From NCBI RefSeq assembly GCF_018139145.2, contig NC_059471.1, positions 81,862,520 through 81,926,519 on the forward strand: a stretch of DNA of 64,000 nt, in the 5' to 3' direction. The notes below the pieces were generated by a model. It was not told the origin of the DNA. It was given only the letters and a program-made list of their open reading frames with translations, and made no database searches. Source of the stretch: Gymnogyps californianus. Lineage: Eukaryota; Chordata; Aves; Accipitriformes; Cathartidae. The position numbers were made by a program, and so were the translations under genes. Below are positions 9,746 through 23,278 of this stretch, piece after piece; position 1 is the first letter of the stretch, and the number at the start of each line of letters is the position of its first letter.

Positions 9746-12700
9746 GACTGCAAAAGACTAAACCCACCCACAGATCAGAGGAAGGAAAGGATTGAGTTGT
9801 ACACAGCAAGTAACGCTTACTGCTTACTAGCACAGTGCCTCGACACCTGAAGAGACATTAAAGCACCACCACATAAAACTACTAAGAGATGGTGCCGTCA
9901 TTCCTGGATCACACATTCTTTGTTATGCAGCTCTACCTCTCTAATGTAATTTCTCCATCATAGCAAGTTTATCAAAAAGAGGGGAATCCATTTGTTTAAT
10001 TAAATCATGATGCTTTGAAACTGAATTCCATGAGTTACCATGCAATTGGGCTTCCCAACACTGAGTAAAAGATATTACCTCTTTGACAACAGAAGTCATA
10101 AGGTAAGATGCCCAGCTATACAATTTCTATTCAACTAATGGCTAAATGCTCTTATCCAAGAGCTCAGTGGCAATTAAGACTGATGTTCCTTATGCTAAAT
10201 GCGCTCCTGGAAAGTCCTCTCTTTAAGGGCAAGCAACTAATTCTTTTTTTTTCTTCAAAAACACAGTGGTGGTCAGAACATGAGGTTTGGAAGATAGACC
10301 AGAAGTTATGACAGCGAGTGAGCATCATGGTCAACTAGTCCAACAAATAAGCACATTTTTTGTGGAGAAGGGCAGAACAGTGGAAAGAGCCCTTACATGA
10401 CTGGAGGGACCACACAGCTGTGATCTATGAGAATACACCATGGCAGGCAATACTCAGAGGCAAGGGGGCTCATATCATCTTATTCTTCTTCATAGTAAAT
10501 CCTCAGCTGGCAGATATCTGCGTTCCTGTCATTGTTGCCAAGACTGCTGACAGATTTAGGATTGAGAAGTCACTGAGAGGACACAGGAACAAACATGGCA
10601 CTGGAAATCAGGTTTCTCCCACCAAGTGAGTGCTTGCTGCTTTGTTGAGGGGAACCTTACCCTGCTTTTTCCCCTACTCTTAACACTCAGTGACAGCTGT
10701 TCGCTTGAGCGAGTGTTGTCCACAAAGGTGAGCCTCAACCTCCTGACTGCAGAGACACGTCAGATTGAAAGTATCTGGCTAAGAAGAGATCAACCAACCA
10801 AACTCCTGGAGTAGTTTAGGAATGAAAAACTAAGCACTTGCTAGTGCAATTGCATTTGTACCACAGCCCATTTGCAATAAGAATGTTACAAAAACCTGAA
10901 ACATAGAAATTTGGAATCAGATGTATCCTGAAAAGAAGCATAATCCAGGACAGACAAATGTCATATCCTGAGGAAGTGACATATTGCAATAACAGAGAGA
11001 AAAAGTTTAAAAGCTGATGATTCAAAGGGGAAACAAAAATGGTTTTGGTAGACATAACAAAGTTAATAACTGATATGAAATTAAATACATAAAATTACAA
11101 GGAATGTATAACACCAGTGACTGTTCTATAGCAGCAAGGGCAAGTAGACAGACCTCTGTTTACTTTTATCAATTGTTTTACAAGGCTCAAACAGGGTTGA
11201 TGCCCCAGAATACAAATAACTATATTGCATCCATTCCCTGAAGAGCATACTGTACCACCTCCTGGTAACAAAATGGAGCTACGTTCTACTCCTGCTTTAG
11301 GGCTGGCTCCTAAACAACACACTCAAATAACCAGAAATTTCTCCACTACTGTCAGCAGGCTTTGAAATCCTGCCACCAGTCAATGCTGGCACATAATGAT
11401 GGATATGGACTGTTGAGCATGATATTCACGTTTAACTTCCATCTCCTACTTCCTCACTGCTGTGACAACATTCACAGACAAGCAACATAGTGCAGTGCTG
11501 CTTGTGGGACATGTCACCTACTCAGCCTGGTGCATCATGGTTGAAGGCAACTAACTTTGCTTCGTTAGGCAACTCCTCCCAGTGCAGAGACCATGCTGCT
11601 CCGCTGCAACAGCGATGCCTTTTGCTAGCAAAGCCCTATGAAAAGTCCTCTCCAGAATATGGCTGTGTATCCCCTGCCCTCCTCTGCCATGTGATCTCCA
11701 ACACCATTACTTGACCCTTGTCACCTTGCAGGTGTGCTCCTGCCTGATTGCCAGTGCCCAGGAATGCCTCCCATCCCACATGCCAAAATATGGATCTGAA
11801 ATAGAGATCACAGAAAACTCAGACATCTGCAGAAGGGGAGACAGAACTAGCAGCGACCATGGGGCTCAGTCATTCTTCAGTACAAGAGGATGATGGTCAT
11901 GATAATCATGTTGTTTGCAGCACTGTGACTTACTCCAACTTAGACACTTCACAGTTCTTGCCCTGTTGCTAAAAAGGCTCTTAGGTTCCTTTGCCAACAC
12001 TGGTGCTCGGAGGTGGAGTGGAAACAGGGAGGGCATAAGGGACACATCAGAGAAAGGATCCTCTCTTGGCTGCCTAAAACATGAGTCTTGATGCTTCATT
12101 AACCCTTTGCATAACTGTCCTGCCAACTGAAATGCTGCTGGCAGTCCTTTGGCAGGTCACACAATGGAAATTACATACCAGACATACACTGCTAGAAAAG
12201 CAATCACCAGAAACATATCACTGAGTGCTTTTACCGCTCTGTTCCTCCACCTCTCCAGCTGCATACTTGAAGGCAGTAATTCTCAATTATCTTCCCTTCC
12301 CAGAGCAGTACGAGATCAGTCTACAAAATGCAATCTCTTCACAAGAGGTTGCTTACACAGGCATGTCTGCTTGGCTATGGGAAAGAATACCTCTGCGCAC
12401 AGGTTTGCCAATCTCCCACTGAGAGCCACATCTATGCCAGCTACAAATGAAGATGTTTTCCTGATTTGTTTAATCCAATTTTAGTGTAACTGCTTCCTAA
12501 AGCAATGGTCACACCTTCCCATCACTTCTATCTTCATGTTCCCACTCTCCTCCTCATCGCAATGCTAAAAATTGTGTGACTGTGATAAAGGAAATGACTT
12601 GCTGAAAATCCACCCAGCAGCAAAAAAGGAGCAAAAGATGAGTTTTCAGCTGGGTCAGTTCTCTGATCCCACAACTTGCTATGCAGCTGTGTCTTTACCG

Positions 12701-13578
12701 GGCACTGACACAGAGGAAGCAGAAGGAACACCGACTGCCTTAAATCATGAAATTGCAACCTAACCAGACCTAATTTTAAAATACTGGAACAGTGGCTGAA
12801 GGTTTTATTGTAAGTGGGTCCCCAGAGCTCAGAGTATCAGCCCAGTTAAGGGAGTGGTGCTACACCGTAACCTTCACCTGCAGGACCCCAGGGACGCTAC
12901 AGCAGTCTGATGGGTGCAGTGCAAACAGGGCCCCCAGGCTCCCTTCAGAATTAAGTTAAGGGTATCTGTGTCACATTATATTAATAGTGCTGTACAAAGG
13001 AAGAGCACAAAAAGCAGTTATTGTTATCTGAAAGTCATGATACAGACGCCCCTCTGAAAACAGCAAGGTCGATAGTCTGTGAGAAGCAAGGAAGCTGGAC
13101 CTTTTTGCAGATGTTTTGCTTTTGTGCAGCATTAATTACTCAGGTATCATCACACTTTCATTTCAGAGAATGGTTGGCTCTGACATTTTTGCAACTTTCT
13201 TTTGTGTTTTTATTATTTGTACATTCAGAAATGGTTTTCTGTGAGGTTCATCATTGCTTAATCCTGTAGGGCATGGCAGACATAACTATTAACATTAAAT
13301 TTCTGGCATTAAATCTAGCCACACAATTCTACTTGATGTTAAATTTTGCTTTTGTCTAATTTAGCCCACATTGAATGACAGGACAACAGCAGTAAAATTA
13401 CAAACACCCTAAAACTAAGCACATATCAAAAGGTACAAAACCTACAAGTAAAACAATTCACAGAAGCACTGACTTATGATACATACTTGTGCCTAGCCTT
13501 GTGCCAAAGACAAGGAGACGCTGCCTCCAGAAGTCAAATGTTACGCGTTTCTTTTCTCAGCAGGAAGACTGCAGCACT
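9746..13578. other. Unassigned non-coding DNA
   Basis: No exon or transposon is recognised. Near 9980-10060 there is a TTTAATTAAATCATGATG-type AT-rich stretch that could be a conserved element, but only alignment could show it. Open frames around 11866-12484 overlap on both strands and resemble nothing known. Confidence 0.45.
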
Positions 13579-13940
13579 TGGGGGGACCCCCATGTCAGCC
13601 CCTGGGGCTCCCCTCACCCTGCCCACAGCCCAGGACCCCATGTCAGCCCGCCAGGGCCGTCAGCCCCTGCCCCAGCAACGCCACAGCAGGGCCGGTCTTC
13701 AGCTCCCCACAGCCTTGCCCTGCCTGGCTGTGGGCCCCACTGAGCTGGGCCCACTCACAGGCCCACGTGCTGTCCCAGCCTCGGCCCATCCCCATCCCCA
13801 GGGAGGTGCCCGATGCCCAGGGCTGCCCCAGTGCCCCCCGGCTGCCCTGCTCCTGGCTGGGGGTGGGACGGGCCCTGGCTGCCAGGCCCTGCCCTGAGCC
13901 CCCAGCCTGGGGGAGCCCCCGGCCCCCACAGGGCCCTGGC
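13579..13940. repeat. GC-rich, CpG-depleted low-complexity block
   Basis: About 360 bp of very GC-rich sequence (by eye near 70%) is dominated by CCC, CTG and CAGCCC words. It has only about nine CpG, far below expectation. CATGTCAGCC occurs at 13591 and again at 13639, a 48-bp offset that suggests degenerate tandem origin. Several frames on both strands stay open here because stop codons are rare in such DNA. I do not read them as genes. It differs sharply from its AT-rich neighbours and may be an old methylated minisatellite or GC-rich insertion. Confidence 0.5.
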
Positions 13941-14330
13941 ATTCAGGATTAAGAACTAGGGCAGGAGAACAAGCCTGGCAGCAGCAGGTCTGGTTTAAGC
14001 CTCCCTTGCTCCTGAGCACTCGGTGCGATACGTCTGCTGGAGGTTTGCAGGTGACACGATTTGTGAGCACAGATCTGCCCAGCAGCCTCTGCAGAGAGAG
14101 GAAACCAAAACAAGAGCTTGGGTTAAAAAACATTTGTTCCCCATCCCAGAAATGTCTTCTAGCAAGCCAGTTTACATTTCTGAAGATCCTGTGGCAAAAT
14201 GAAAACAGCACCAAGCACCAACATGGCGTAACATTGGGGTGCTTACAGAATAATTGCCTGCACCAGTGGGCCACTGAGTTAATGTCAGGTCTGCAGTTCC
14301 CTGAACACTAACTTTGGTACCCAAAATGTG
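13941..14330. other. Unassigned DNA
   Basis: Nothing recognisable lies between the GC-rich block and the candidate regulatory cluster. A 101-codon plus frame (14006-14311) is AT/GC-balanced and matches no family I know. Confidence 0.4.
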
Positions 14331-14480
14331 ACCTCAATAATTAGGGTTACAACAGCTCAAGTTAGGACTCTGTTGAGTTCAGATTTAGAAAATTAGATTG
14401 TAACAAAGACCTATTAAAAAGGTGTGAATGCAGCTCCTCGCCGATTTTAATTATAACAATCCCCACAAATGTCTCCTGTT
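14331..14480. promoter_or_regulatory. Candidate regulatory cluster (T-box, SOX and homeodomain-like words)
   Basis: The stretch contains AACAAAG (SOX/TCF-like, about 14402), a T-box half-site AGGTGTGA at 14420-14427, and TTTTAATTATAACAAT at about 14445-14460. Such clustering is typical of conserved developmental enhancers. Single words of this size also occur by chance. The call is inference from motifs alone and needs cross-species conservation. Confidence 0.2.
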
Positions 14481-14498
14481 TTCCCCAGCCTCCTTTTA

Positions 14499-14960
14499 AT
14501 GCATTGCAGTCACAAGGGTGATGTTAACCATGCTGGAAGGAGAGTGTCTGACAGTAGCGTTATCTTTAGGCTGGCCTCTGGATAACCTGGTGGTCTGGGA
14601 CCTAACAAAACTGGGAGGTCTGCCTGGGATTGGGAACAATCTCTCTCCCTCCATCCTTATCAGACCATAAAATTGGGGCATGTGGCTTCTTTGCCTTTCC
14701 TATTGTCTCGTACCTCCGTGCTGAATTGGAATGTCAAAAGCAAACGGCATTATGTTAGCAAGCGAGGGTTCGTCGGCTGAGACGTGCCACAGAAACCGAA
14801 GGGCCCCCATGCAAGGGGCCGACTCCTTCCAGCCAGAGGGGTTCATCAGGAGCCGGACGGGAGAGAGCACACCCATGGCCCCCTCCACGCACATCCTCCT
14901 GCATCCTCTGGGGTCCCACTTGCTACAAACTGAGGCATTGCTCGCTGGGCTTGTAGTCGA
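14499..14960 (-). pseudogene. Coding-like minus frame broken by one TAG; unrecognised
   Basis: One minus-strand frame runs from after a TAG at 14961-14963 to a TAA at 14496-14498. It has a single internal stop, TAG at 14700-14702, giving 86 then 67 open codons. The composition is protein-like and CpG is retained in the upstream part. Just before the internal TAG, GGAG/GTACGA could be a splice donor, which would place the stop in an intron. I recognise no domain. The + strand is also open over much of the same DNA (14731-14964), so sparse TA content may be the real cause. It could be a decayed gene piece, an exon or chance. Confidence 0.15.
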
Positions 14961-14963
14961 CTA

Positions 14964-17880
14964 ATACACTGTTCCCTAACCTACTCCAAATCAAAACACA
15001 CTCTCCTCTCTGGTGACACCTTCTGTTGCTTGAGCATTTTTAAGGCCAAAAAGGCTGTTGTTACTGTGGCTGGCTATAACATTGGTCATATTTTTCCCCC
15101 AGACACCATCGTATGTACCTTGTTTCTGTGCTCTCGCCTGCTGTTTTATGGCTGGTGTCCTCCACCGTAATGTACTTGCTAAGGGGCCACTGAGCCAGCC
15201 TGAAGGCTTGCTGCCAGAAAGTGAGGAGCTTCTTCCTCCCTCCCCAGGACCAGGCAATGCTGTGCCTACACTCCTCTCCACTCTTCCTGCACGTGTGCCA
15301 GTGCTTGTAGGGCTCTTCAGTGAGCCATAACTCATTAGGACAGCAGAAAGCTATCCTGCTTTTTCAATGGATACATTATGTTTCTAAAATTGCAGGAAGA
15401 GGCTCATGATAAGTCATGGGGGGATTTCTTCCCCCAGCCCTGATGCTGAGCTTGGTTTCTGGTTGCACAGACCATGACAAGCCACCTCGGAGGGCAGGCC
15501 AGCTCCTTTCTGTATCTGTGAGCTCATCTGAATCACTCCGCCGCTGTACTGATGCTAGGGAAGCGGCAGGAACATCCTGCAGAGGGAAAGGCCCCACGAA
15601 AGCCTTTCCTAGGCAGCTCCGGGTCAGCTAGTGAAGCAGACCAATGCACTGACCTAGATTTAAAATGTTAGCCTGGGTTTGCGCTGGTTCCGTTTTAACT
15701 GGGAAGGCAGCTCAGGGTGAGCCAGCTCATCGCGTGGCCTCCTGACACGGAATGAGGGGGACGATCTGTCAACCTGCTAGCAGGGAAAAAGCAGGGACAT
15801 CGAGTCAGAGCCACCACAGTGCACAGCTGTTCCTCCTACATGGCGACCTGTCCACCTGGACACTCGTCACAAAACTCTCGTGGTTCATAAGCCCGCGGTT
15901 AGCCAAATACAGTGTCCTCTCTTGCCGCAAGGAGAAAAAGATGAGTAATCTGCAAATTCCACTGGGAAAGAGCCAGTTTAGCTCTTCACTTTCCCCATGG
16001 GCTTAGCCTTGATGACTAATATGACAATCCTAGATTCTCAACAAAACAAAGTTTGTATGTGACTGGTGCACATCACGGCCTCAAGGGCACATCAAGGCTG
16101 AACTTCCTACTTCTCTGTGATAATTAGGTTTGGTTCCAGTAATTTAGACTCTCAAAGGAGTTCCCGTCCCTTATACTGGAACTGTTCAGCACTGAAAGTT
16201 TTCAGGCTCTGAAAGTGCAGTAAGCAGTCATAGTTTTTTAAATACCCAAGGGGTAGCTTGGAGCTTTCCAGACCATTCTGAGTGAAAAGTGACTAAAAAT
16301 GGTACCTCAGGGTTCAGTAGCAGTTAATCACCTGATATCCAAATTAAGTCTTGTTCACTTTGGGTTAAATAGCTGTTTGCCCTAGCCTTGCAAAGCCTGC
16401 CTGAAATCAGCAATGTGAGTTGGTTTCTTTTGTTCTAATGAATTATCAGTGGCACAGACCAGCCTACATGGGGCATTATTCTGGAATAATTATACATAAG
16501 CTAGCTCAACCACTCATGCAGAAAACTATCCAGGGACAGCTACTTCTTAATTCACATCTCACATCTCACTCTACCTTGTCTGGTAGAACAAGCTCGAATG
16601 CTGCAATTTTGTGATGAGGCCCGAGACAACTTAATTTCCTCACTGGCAAAATGAGGAGTTCCCAGTCAATGCTATTTCTGCCACCTTCTACTCTCTAAAA
16701 CGCCAGAATAACAACTTGGGTTTAAAAAAAAAAAGCCTCGGGTTTTTGTGTTGGTTTTGCTGGGTTTTTTTTTGCTAGGTTTGAGAGATGAACTGGTTCA
16801 CCATAAAGAAATGCCAAGACCTGATGGGAGGGGGAAGACAATGCAATGGGGAAGATCAAGTGCGGAAAGAGTGAGCCTGTCCCTTCTGGCAGAGGTGAGC
16901 TCTCCGTCTGACCCACTCATAAGGTGACTTAAGAGTACTGTAAGCCAAGATCGGTCCTTAGTTAAGGATTTTTGCAGTCCCACACATGCTCACATTTAAG
17001 ATGCTGCTTTCCCTGAGCTTTAGTTTTATTCACTTGTGCCAAGCTTAAAAGGTGATTCACTGTTGCATCATGGCAAGTGCATTTCTGTGTGAATTTGACA
17101 AGCAGAGTAATAATTCTCCTTTCCTCATATGATCCTAATCTCTGGCAAGAAACTGGAAAAAACTATTTCCAGAAAATGACTATGTTAAGTGCAAACAATT
17201 CAGTGCCATTTTCACAGTGATGTGCTTTCAGCTATCATTAAGTCTGTGTGAGAAAAACAACCACAAAACTACTGGAGCACACTGAACCCCAACTGGAGGT
17301 TTTACTGTAACTGTCACTTTCCATTGTATATTTAAAAAAAAAAAAAAACAACCAAACATTTTTGGCATGCAGAACTGTTGTATTCAGAAAAGTTAGCCAA
17401 CATAATTCTTCAAGAAATGTACATGTATGTATGCTGATTTCTACATACTGAACTAGTTTAATTGATCTCATTGCAATTATCCATATGCATTAAATTTAGG
17501 GGTATGTAAACGTTTGAAAGACTGAGACCTAAACTAGCATGTTGCAACTCCTTTGGAAGTACTTGGCACTAAGGAGGAACAAGTGGATAAAAAAAATAAT
17601 GCAAACTCCTGATTTCCACACAAACCCTTAAGGAGAAAGAGAGTAGTGAAAACAGACAACTGTGTTATATAGTCTTTGGACAGTGATGTGTATTCAGTCT
17701 AAAATGGGAGAGACGATCAATTTTAAAGGCCTCCTTCCCAGTAATACAGATGTTCATCTTTGTGAGTATGTAAGAGAAATCAGTCTAGGCTTTCTAGTCC
17801 TCCAGAGAAGATTGCTATTCTAAACAGCGTGTCCTTCACAGCTCGCTACTGGACTTCTTCCCTTAGGAAAGATCACATCA
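14964..17880. other. Unassigned non-coding DNA
   Basis: There are overlapping open frames at 14991-15335 and 15058-15330 with no known product. T- and A-runs occur at 16723-16775, and a 15-base A-run lies at 17334-17348 without an adjoining retroposon body. Confidence 0.45.
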
Positions 17881-18447
17881 GTGCCAATTTCTTCAATTCC
17901 ACACTTTTTTTTATTGAACTCCACTAGGAACCTTTTAACGCCGCTCTTCCACACAAGGTTACGGAACAATGAAACATGGAAGAACATTCAGTGCTTGGAC
18001 AGTGAGAGATCACGACATCAGGCTGGCCTGCCGCCTAATGAGAAATTAATTTCTTTCCGAAAGGGTACAACTGCCCATGTTAACTCACTACTCCCCCTCT
18101 CTCATACCTCTCACTGTTTAAGGAGATATAACTATGACCTTAGAAGATGGTTCTCCTTGGCCAAAAAAGCAGTACCTATGATACAAGATACCGATAATAA
18201 AAGATGCAAAATAAGTATGGGACTCCCACTGATTTTGAAAGAACGTGGATGCTTCCTGAGTGAATTAAAAATCAGATTGCCACACACTTTTAATTTTCTC
18301 ATTCAAAATCTTTTCTACCAGTACTTCAGATCTTTACTGGAATGTAAAGGATATTATCATTTATTCGGCATCCTGGTATTTATCAGCCACTGCTATTTTG
18401 CTCTTATGGTAGTCTTAAAATATATATTATTCACTGTATTTATATAA
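17881..18447 (+). other. Long unrecognised open frame
   Basis: This is an AT-rich plus frame of 188 codons that opens on GTG. Its first in-frame ATG lies about half-way, so it could only be an exon. The C-terminal third is hydrophobic, with aromatic and aliphatic runs typical of translated AT-rich DNA. There is no recognised domain, signal or clear flanking splice pair. Length is its only merit. In 64 kb of six-frame translation, a frame of this size can arise by chance. Confidence 0.1.
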
Positions 18448-21400
18448 GACCTATTATTTTATGCATGGCTGTAAACCTCATGAGAAAAGTGTGACTATGC
18501 ATGAATTCAGCTTAGTCAGAATTCCCCCTGGTAACCTACTGGGAATCAGTGCAGCTGGAACTGGACTGATTTCCACCTGTAACTTTATTTTCTGTGAGGT
18601 CTCTGCTTCCCCAGCTGGAGGAAGCAAAATACATCAGGATTCTCATCCTAAACTTAGAGGAGATGATGAGCAATATGTTGTGAATTAAGCTGGAAAGAGC
18701 TCTCAGAAGGAAGACTTACCTTTCATCTCACACTTCCACTGAATGGGGAGCTGTGCAGAGGCATTGACAACGGGGCAAGGTGAGATGGGAGAGAAAGGAC
18801 CCAGGGATGGGAACTCAAAGACTACACGCTACTGTGGGAATAACAGGAGATGAAATAGAAGCTATGTGCGGAAAGAGGTGTAGAGGTAAGGAACTGAGGA
18901 TGAGGACTGGTAGACAGCCATTTTGAGACAATTTGTTGGGTGTATCCAATGGATTTCAGAAGGTATTTCCTTAAGTGTATGAGCAGACATATGAAATACT
19001 CTTCTTCCAGGAGGAATTAGAAAACAAGTAAGACCGAAATACAGTTGAAATTAGAAAAAATACCCTAGTTATGTAAAGCTAATATTATTTTAGTCATTAT
19101 TTTAAACCAGTGTGTTTATATTTTGGTTTGTCTTGTACCTTTCAAATTCACAGGCAAAATACTTATTTTTCAGTACATGATTAATACATGGTATTTCTCT
19201 GCTACGTGTTTGACTTTAGTACTACATGTAATTTCTGGATTTAAAATTTGGTTTCCAAAGTTCGTTTGGTTTTGAACTCGCAATGGCCTCTGCCATCATC
19301 CTTTACCTCACAAAAGTATTTCGAAGATGTGTTCCCCAAACACTAAACCTACAGCACTTTAACCAGTATTCAGCAAGAAACTATTCTGCGGCTTAAGTTT
19401 TCAAGCCAATTCTCTTTCAAACAGTGTGAAAAAGCATTCATAGCATTTTCAGTATTCCCTGCCCTCACAACCCACACTTTACAATATTTTTGTTGGAGGC
19501 AAGAAGAAGGAAACATACAGAATAACCACATTGAAAAAAGCCATGGTTTAACACTATAAAATACTAATTCTGCTTCATCTGACACAGCATATAAACCCTA
19601 CTGTATCCAGTCCAGTGGCAGACAACATTAAAAGTGTTGGCATTTTTATAGTGCTTTCTATCTTAAGATTGCTGGCCTAAATTAGACATCAAAAATTGCT
19701 AGTCCCTTTAGAAAAACTGGAAGGATTTAAAATGAGGTGATTTGTTGCAGACCATCTTTTCTGGAAAGCATGCAGTAATCCATGCCTTTCTAAAGGTGCT
19801 TCAAGCTGGGCAAACAAAATCACCTATGACTATTCTTTAATGCCTCTGGATGCTTGAAAACAAATGCAATTTTTCATTGACAAACTGAGTTTTTGAGTGC
19901 TGCAGCCCTATCATACAGCAGTGGAGTATCAAGGGGGACAGGCGTATAAGAGCAAGCCGACGGGAAGGCTATTACATACCCCCAAGTGCCCTGTTACAAC
20001 TTACTCATGAATATACGGGGAATCTGCCAAGTCAGATTTCTAGACTTCCCTACCCCAAGGCTCCCAAGTGTTTTACTCACACGGGAAGGCTGCTCTGTTA
20101 ATCCTGCCTCTGGCTGCAACACCCTCATTCCAGCAGCACCTCGCTTTGCTGTGTAGGAAACCTCCAGCCCGCAAGAGAAACACCGAGCGGGCTACGTGCA
20201 GCTTTGCCAGAGGGACTACCTGCACACGAGGTGTTCCTGCCAGGAAAAGCCACGGGTGTTGAGGCCCGCACAGCTTCACACCCCAGATGTGACCCAGCTG
20301 CCTTGGCAGAGGTCTGGAGCACAGAGCTGGCCTCAGCCTTGGTTTGTAACCACAGGGCTAGCCTCTCCATCAACAGGATGAGTCAACTCACTTAATTCCT
20401 CTTGATAGATGGACTTTCATGCAATTTCACCTGGTTTTCTTTCACCCAGAAAAACTGTAAATATTTAGGCTTTTAAAAAATAAAGAAGGCCAACTTCCTG
20501 AATGTGATCCATGTGCAGCTCTTTTACTGCTACAAGGAAACAGAGAGCAAAGCTATTTGAGTGCCATCTGGACAAACAACTTCTATCTACATAAACATGT
20601 CTCAGCGAGTGTATGTCCCATGGGCAGGGTATTTGCCACCAACTTTCAGATTCACATGATCCTTCTCACAAACACTTCAAAGCCTTTAGATTAGGTGTCT
20701 CTGTTCCTGGCACAGCCTTTTGGTGCATATTCCCTCATGGCTGGGGAAGAAGGGGCTTATCTACACATCTGACTTTGGTCCTACCAGCTCCACGAGACCC
20801 CAGTTGGAGAACTGCTGCCGAGTATATGTGACACGCTGTTGATTTGTACATTTGACAGCCCTTTAACACACCTCTCCCCTTTCCCAAACAGTAATGTATT
20901 TGAAATGCTGTATTCAGGTTTGGTTTTAACTAGTACATGCTGCTTCTTGCTGGGTCACGACATGACAGTGCATGAAGGAACGGGGGCACCCCAGACCTGC
21001 TGGAAAGACCTGGCATGTTCTCAGGCTGACCCTTGGCTCCAGGTAGTGAAACATGACGTGCCAGTCAGTGCTCTGGTTTGTCACAGGTGTTCCCTAAAAC
21101 AGGCAGTAATACCATGAGGCCGTGCAGAAGGAGGATGGCTAAGTCCAGCTGCATCACTTGCCTCGTCTGTCCATCCTGGCATCACTGATGTCCATACTGG
21201 AAAGCAGGATCAAGAGGAGTCAGTGGGAGTGAGGCTGCGGATGCCTTTCCGTTCCCACTGCTCCCCTGTGATCACCTTCCTCTCTCCTAATCCTTCTCCC
21301 ACCTAGTCTCTTCTGCAAGATCGTTCCTATCCTGCAAACAGTCTTGTCATTCCCTGAGTCCCCTTCCTGCCCTTCAAGCGGCTCCTTTCCCTCAAAATGG

Positions 21401-22810
21401 AGTCAGGCTTATTCTTGCTGTGAGAAGCAGGAAGGAGGGGAGATCTCTGAACAGCGGTCCCTCTTCTTCTCCAGCATCACTCTGCTGTATGCCTCCTGTG
21501 TTAGGGAAGAGGTGGGGGAATGCAAGGTAATCTGTAGGTGTGCTAAACAGCTACAATGGTAATTGCATTATTAAAATCCTCTAATGTAAGACTGCCTAGA
21601 GAGAGGAAGGAGAACAGCTAAGCTGCCTACTCAATACTTCGTTGTATAAACAAGGCCATGGAAATGTACGCAGTGTACCATGGAGACTGGCTTATGAGAG
21701 CCTCCTTACAATCTCTGACGCTCTCTACGGCTACATTTGCTCTGTTGTTCACTTGCCTCTTTCGTTTCTTTGTTCAGTGTTAGCTAATCATCCAAAAACC
21801 GTAGTTCACACTCAGTCACAATAATGTGCTACCTTTCTACCAAAACGATTAATTTCCTACATCAGTATTTTTCAAGAATCAACGCCAAGAATAAAGAAGA
21901 GGAAGCTGTAAGAAAAAAACCCTAAGCATAACTAAAGGAACATTTTATTGGTGCTTAAATGAAAAAAAAAAAAAGGGAAGAGAAAACCCAACAGAACCAT
22001 CATGTGTTCATTCTGTACCATTTTTACCAGTGCCAGTTAGCCATACACACCTTTTTTCTCCTAACTGATGGCAGCCAGACTCAATGCCTTCTTTAGGTTA
22101 GCCCTTCCTTCTGCAGGCCTCTCAAAGCATGCTCACCATGCAATCATTTTGAAAGAGCACTATTCTAAAATAGAGTTCAGAGCCTCAGTAACCACCTACC
22201 TGGGGACTCCCAAGCTCTGTCCCTAACCCCACCACACACTTGACTGCCCTTGCCCCCTATATAGTTGCCATTCATGGTCAAGACAGTCAGAAGCAGGGTC
22301 TTGCACCTGGAGGTGCTGCTACAGAGCATGCTATCATGATGCTTCAGCATCTGAAGTCGAAGCCACAGAGCTGGCAATCCTTGCAGCCTGCATAAAGCAT
22401 ATATTTGGAGCGCATGCTGTTTGTGGCTGGTGGCTTTTCTGGATATCTATTCATGCTGTTGTGTGAAAATAAAAAAAAGATATGCCTGCAAGTAAAACAG
22501 GCTTGGACCATAGCTACAAAACCTGCGGTTCAGGGACTGGAAGGCACCTCGGAGCCAAGAGTCCTGGGTATTGGCAACTACGGCAGTATTTGGTCAGGCC
22601 ACAGTCACAGCTTTCTGAGCACACAAGTCTGTAAACCTGTTGCCTTTATTTGCATTACTTTCACGCTGAAGAGTCTCAGAGCCTCACTGCTTGATGGTTG
22701 GAAAGCGTCTTCTAATTTCTGTCCTAAGGTTATTCAGTGCCACATTATAACCCTTTAAATCTTCAGCTTAAATAGCTGTGCTCTTCCATTTCATCCCTAG
22801 TATTTGGTTC
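18448..22810. other. Unassigned non-coding DNA
   Basis: No transposon or exon is recognised. Between about 20070 and 20395 composition becomes more GC-balanced and several frames overlap on both strands. Near 21960-21974 there is an A-run. No structured repeat was seen. Confidence 0.45.
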
Positions 22811-23074
22811 TGTCTTGGTTTCAGCTGGGATGGAGTTAATTTTCTTCCTAGTAGCTGGTACAGTGCTGTGTTTTGGATTTAGTGTGAGAATGATGTTGAT
22901 AACACGCTGATGTTTTAGTTGTTGCTAAGTAGCGCTTATCCTAAGTCAGGGACTTTTCAGTTTCCCACACTCTGCCAGCAAGCAGGTGTGCAAGAAGCTG
23001 GGAGGGAGCAGAGCCGGGGCAGCTGACCTGAACTAGCCAAAAGGATATTCCATACCATAGAATGTCATGCTCAG

Positions 23075-23082
23075 TATATAAC
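23075..23082 (+). promoter_or_regulatory. LTR TATA box
   Basis: TATATAAC lies within the U3 of the solo LTR. It would place a start site near 23105. The sister LTR lacks this segment. Whether it still drives transcription is unknown. Confidence 0.6.
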
Positions 23083-23278
23083 AGCGGGGAGTTGGCCGGG
23101 AGGACGGATTGCTGCTTGGGCATTGGTCAGCGGGTGGTGAGCAATTGCATTGTGCATCACTTGTCTTTTCTTGGGTTTTATTTCTCTCTCTTTTTGTTAC
23201 ATTCCTTTTCATTACAATTATTATTATTAATATTTTATTATTATTATTGTTAGTATTATATTTTATTTTACTTTAGTT

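Noticed and set aside
13487..14274. Long overlapping frames on both strands (up to 191 codons)
   Set aside because: They come from stop-poor GC-rich low-complexity DNA. Residues are mostly Pro, Gly, Ala and Ser and no domain is seen.
17331..17350. Poly-A run as a retroposon or processed-pseudogene tail
   Set aside because: No upstream body with gene-like or LINE sequence and no flanking duplication was seen.
23062..23253. Plus frame inside the solo LTR
   Set aside because: LTR regulatory sequence with an ATT microsatellite; no retroviral protein is encoded.
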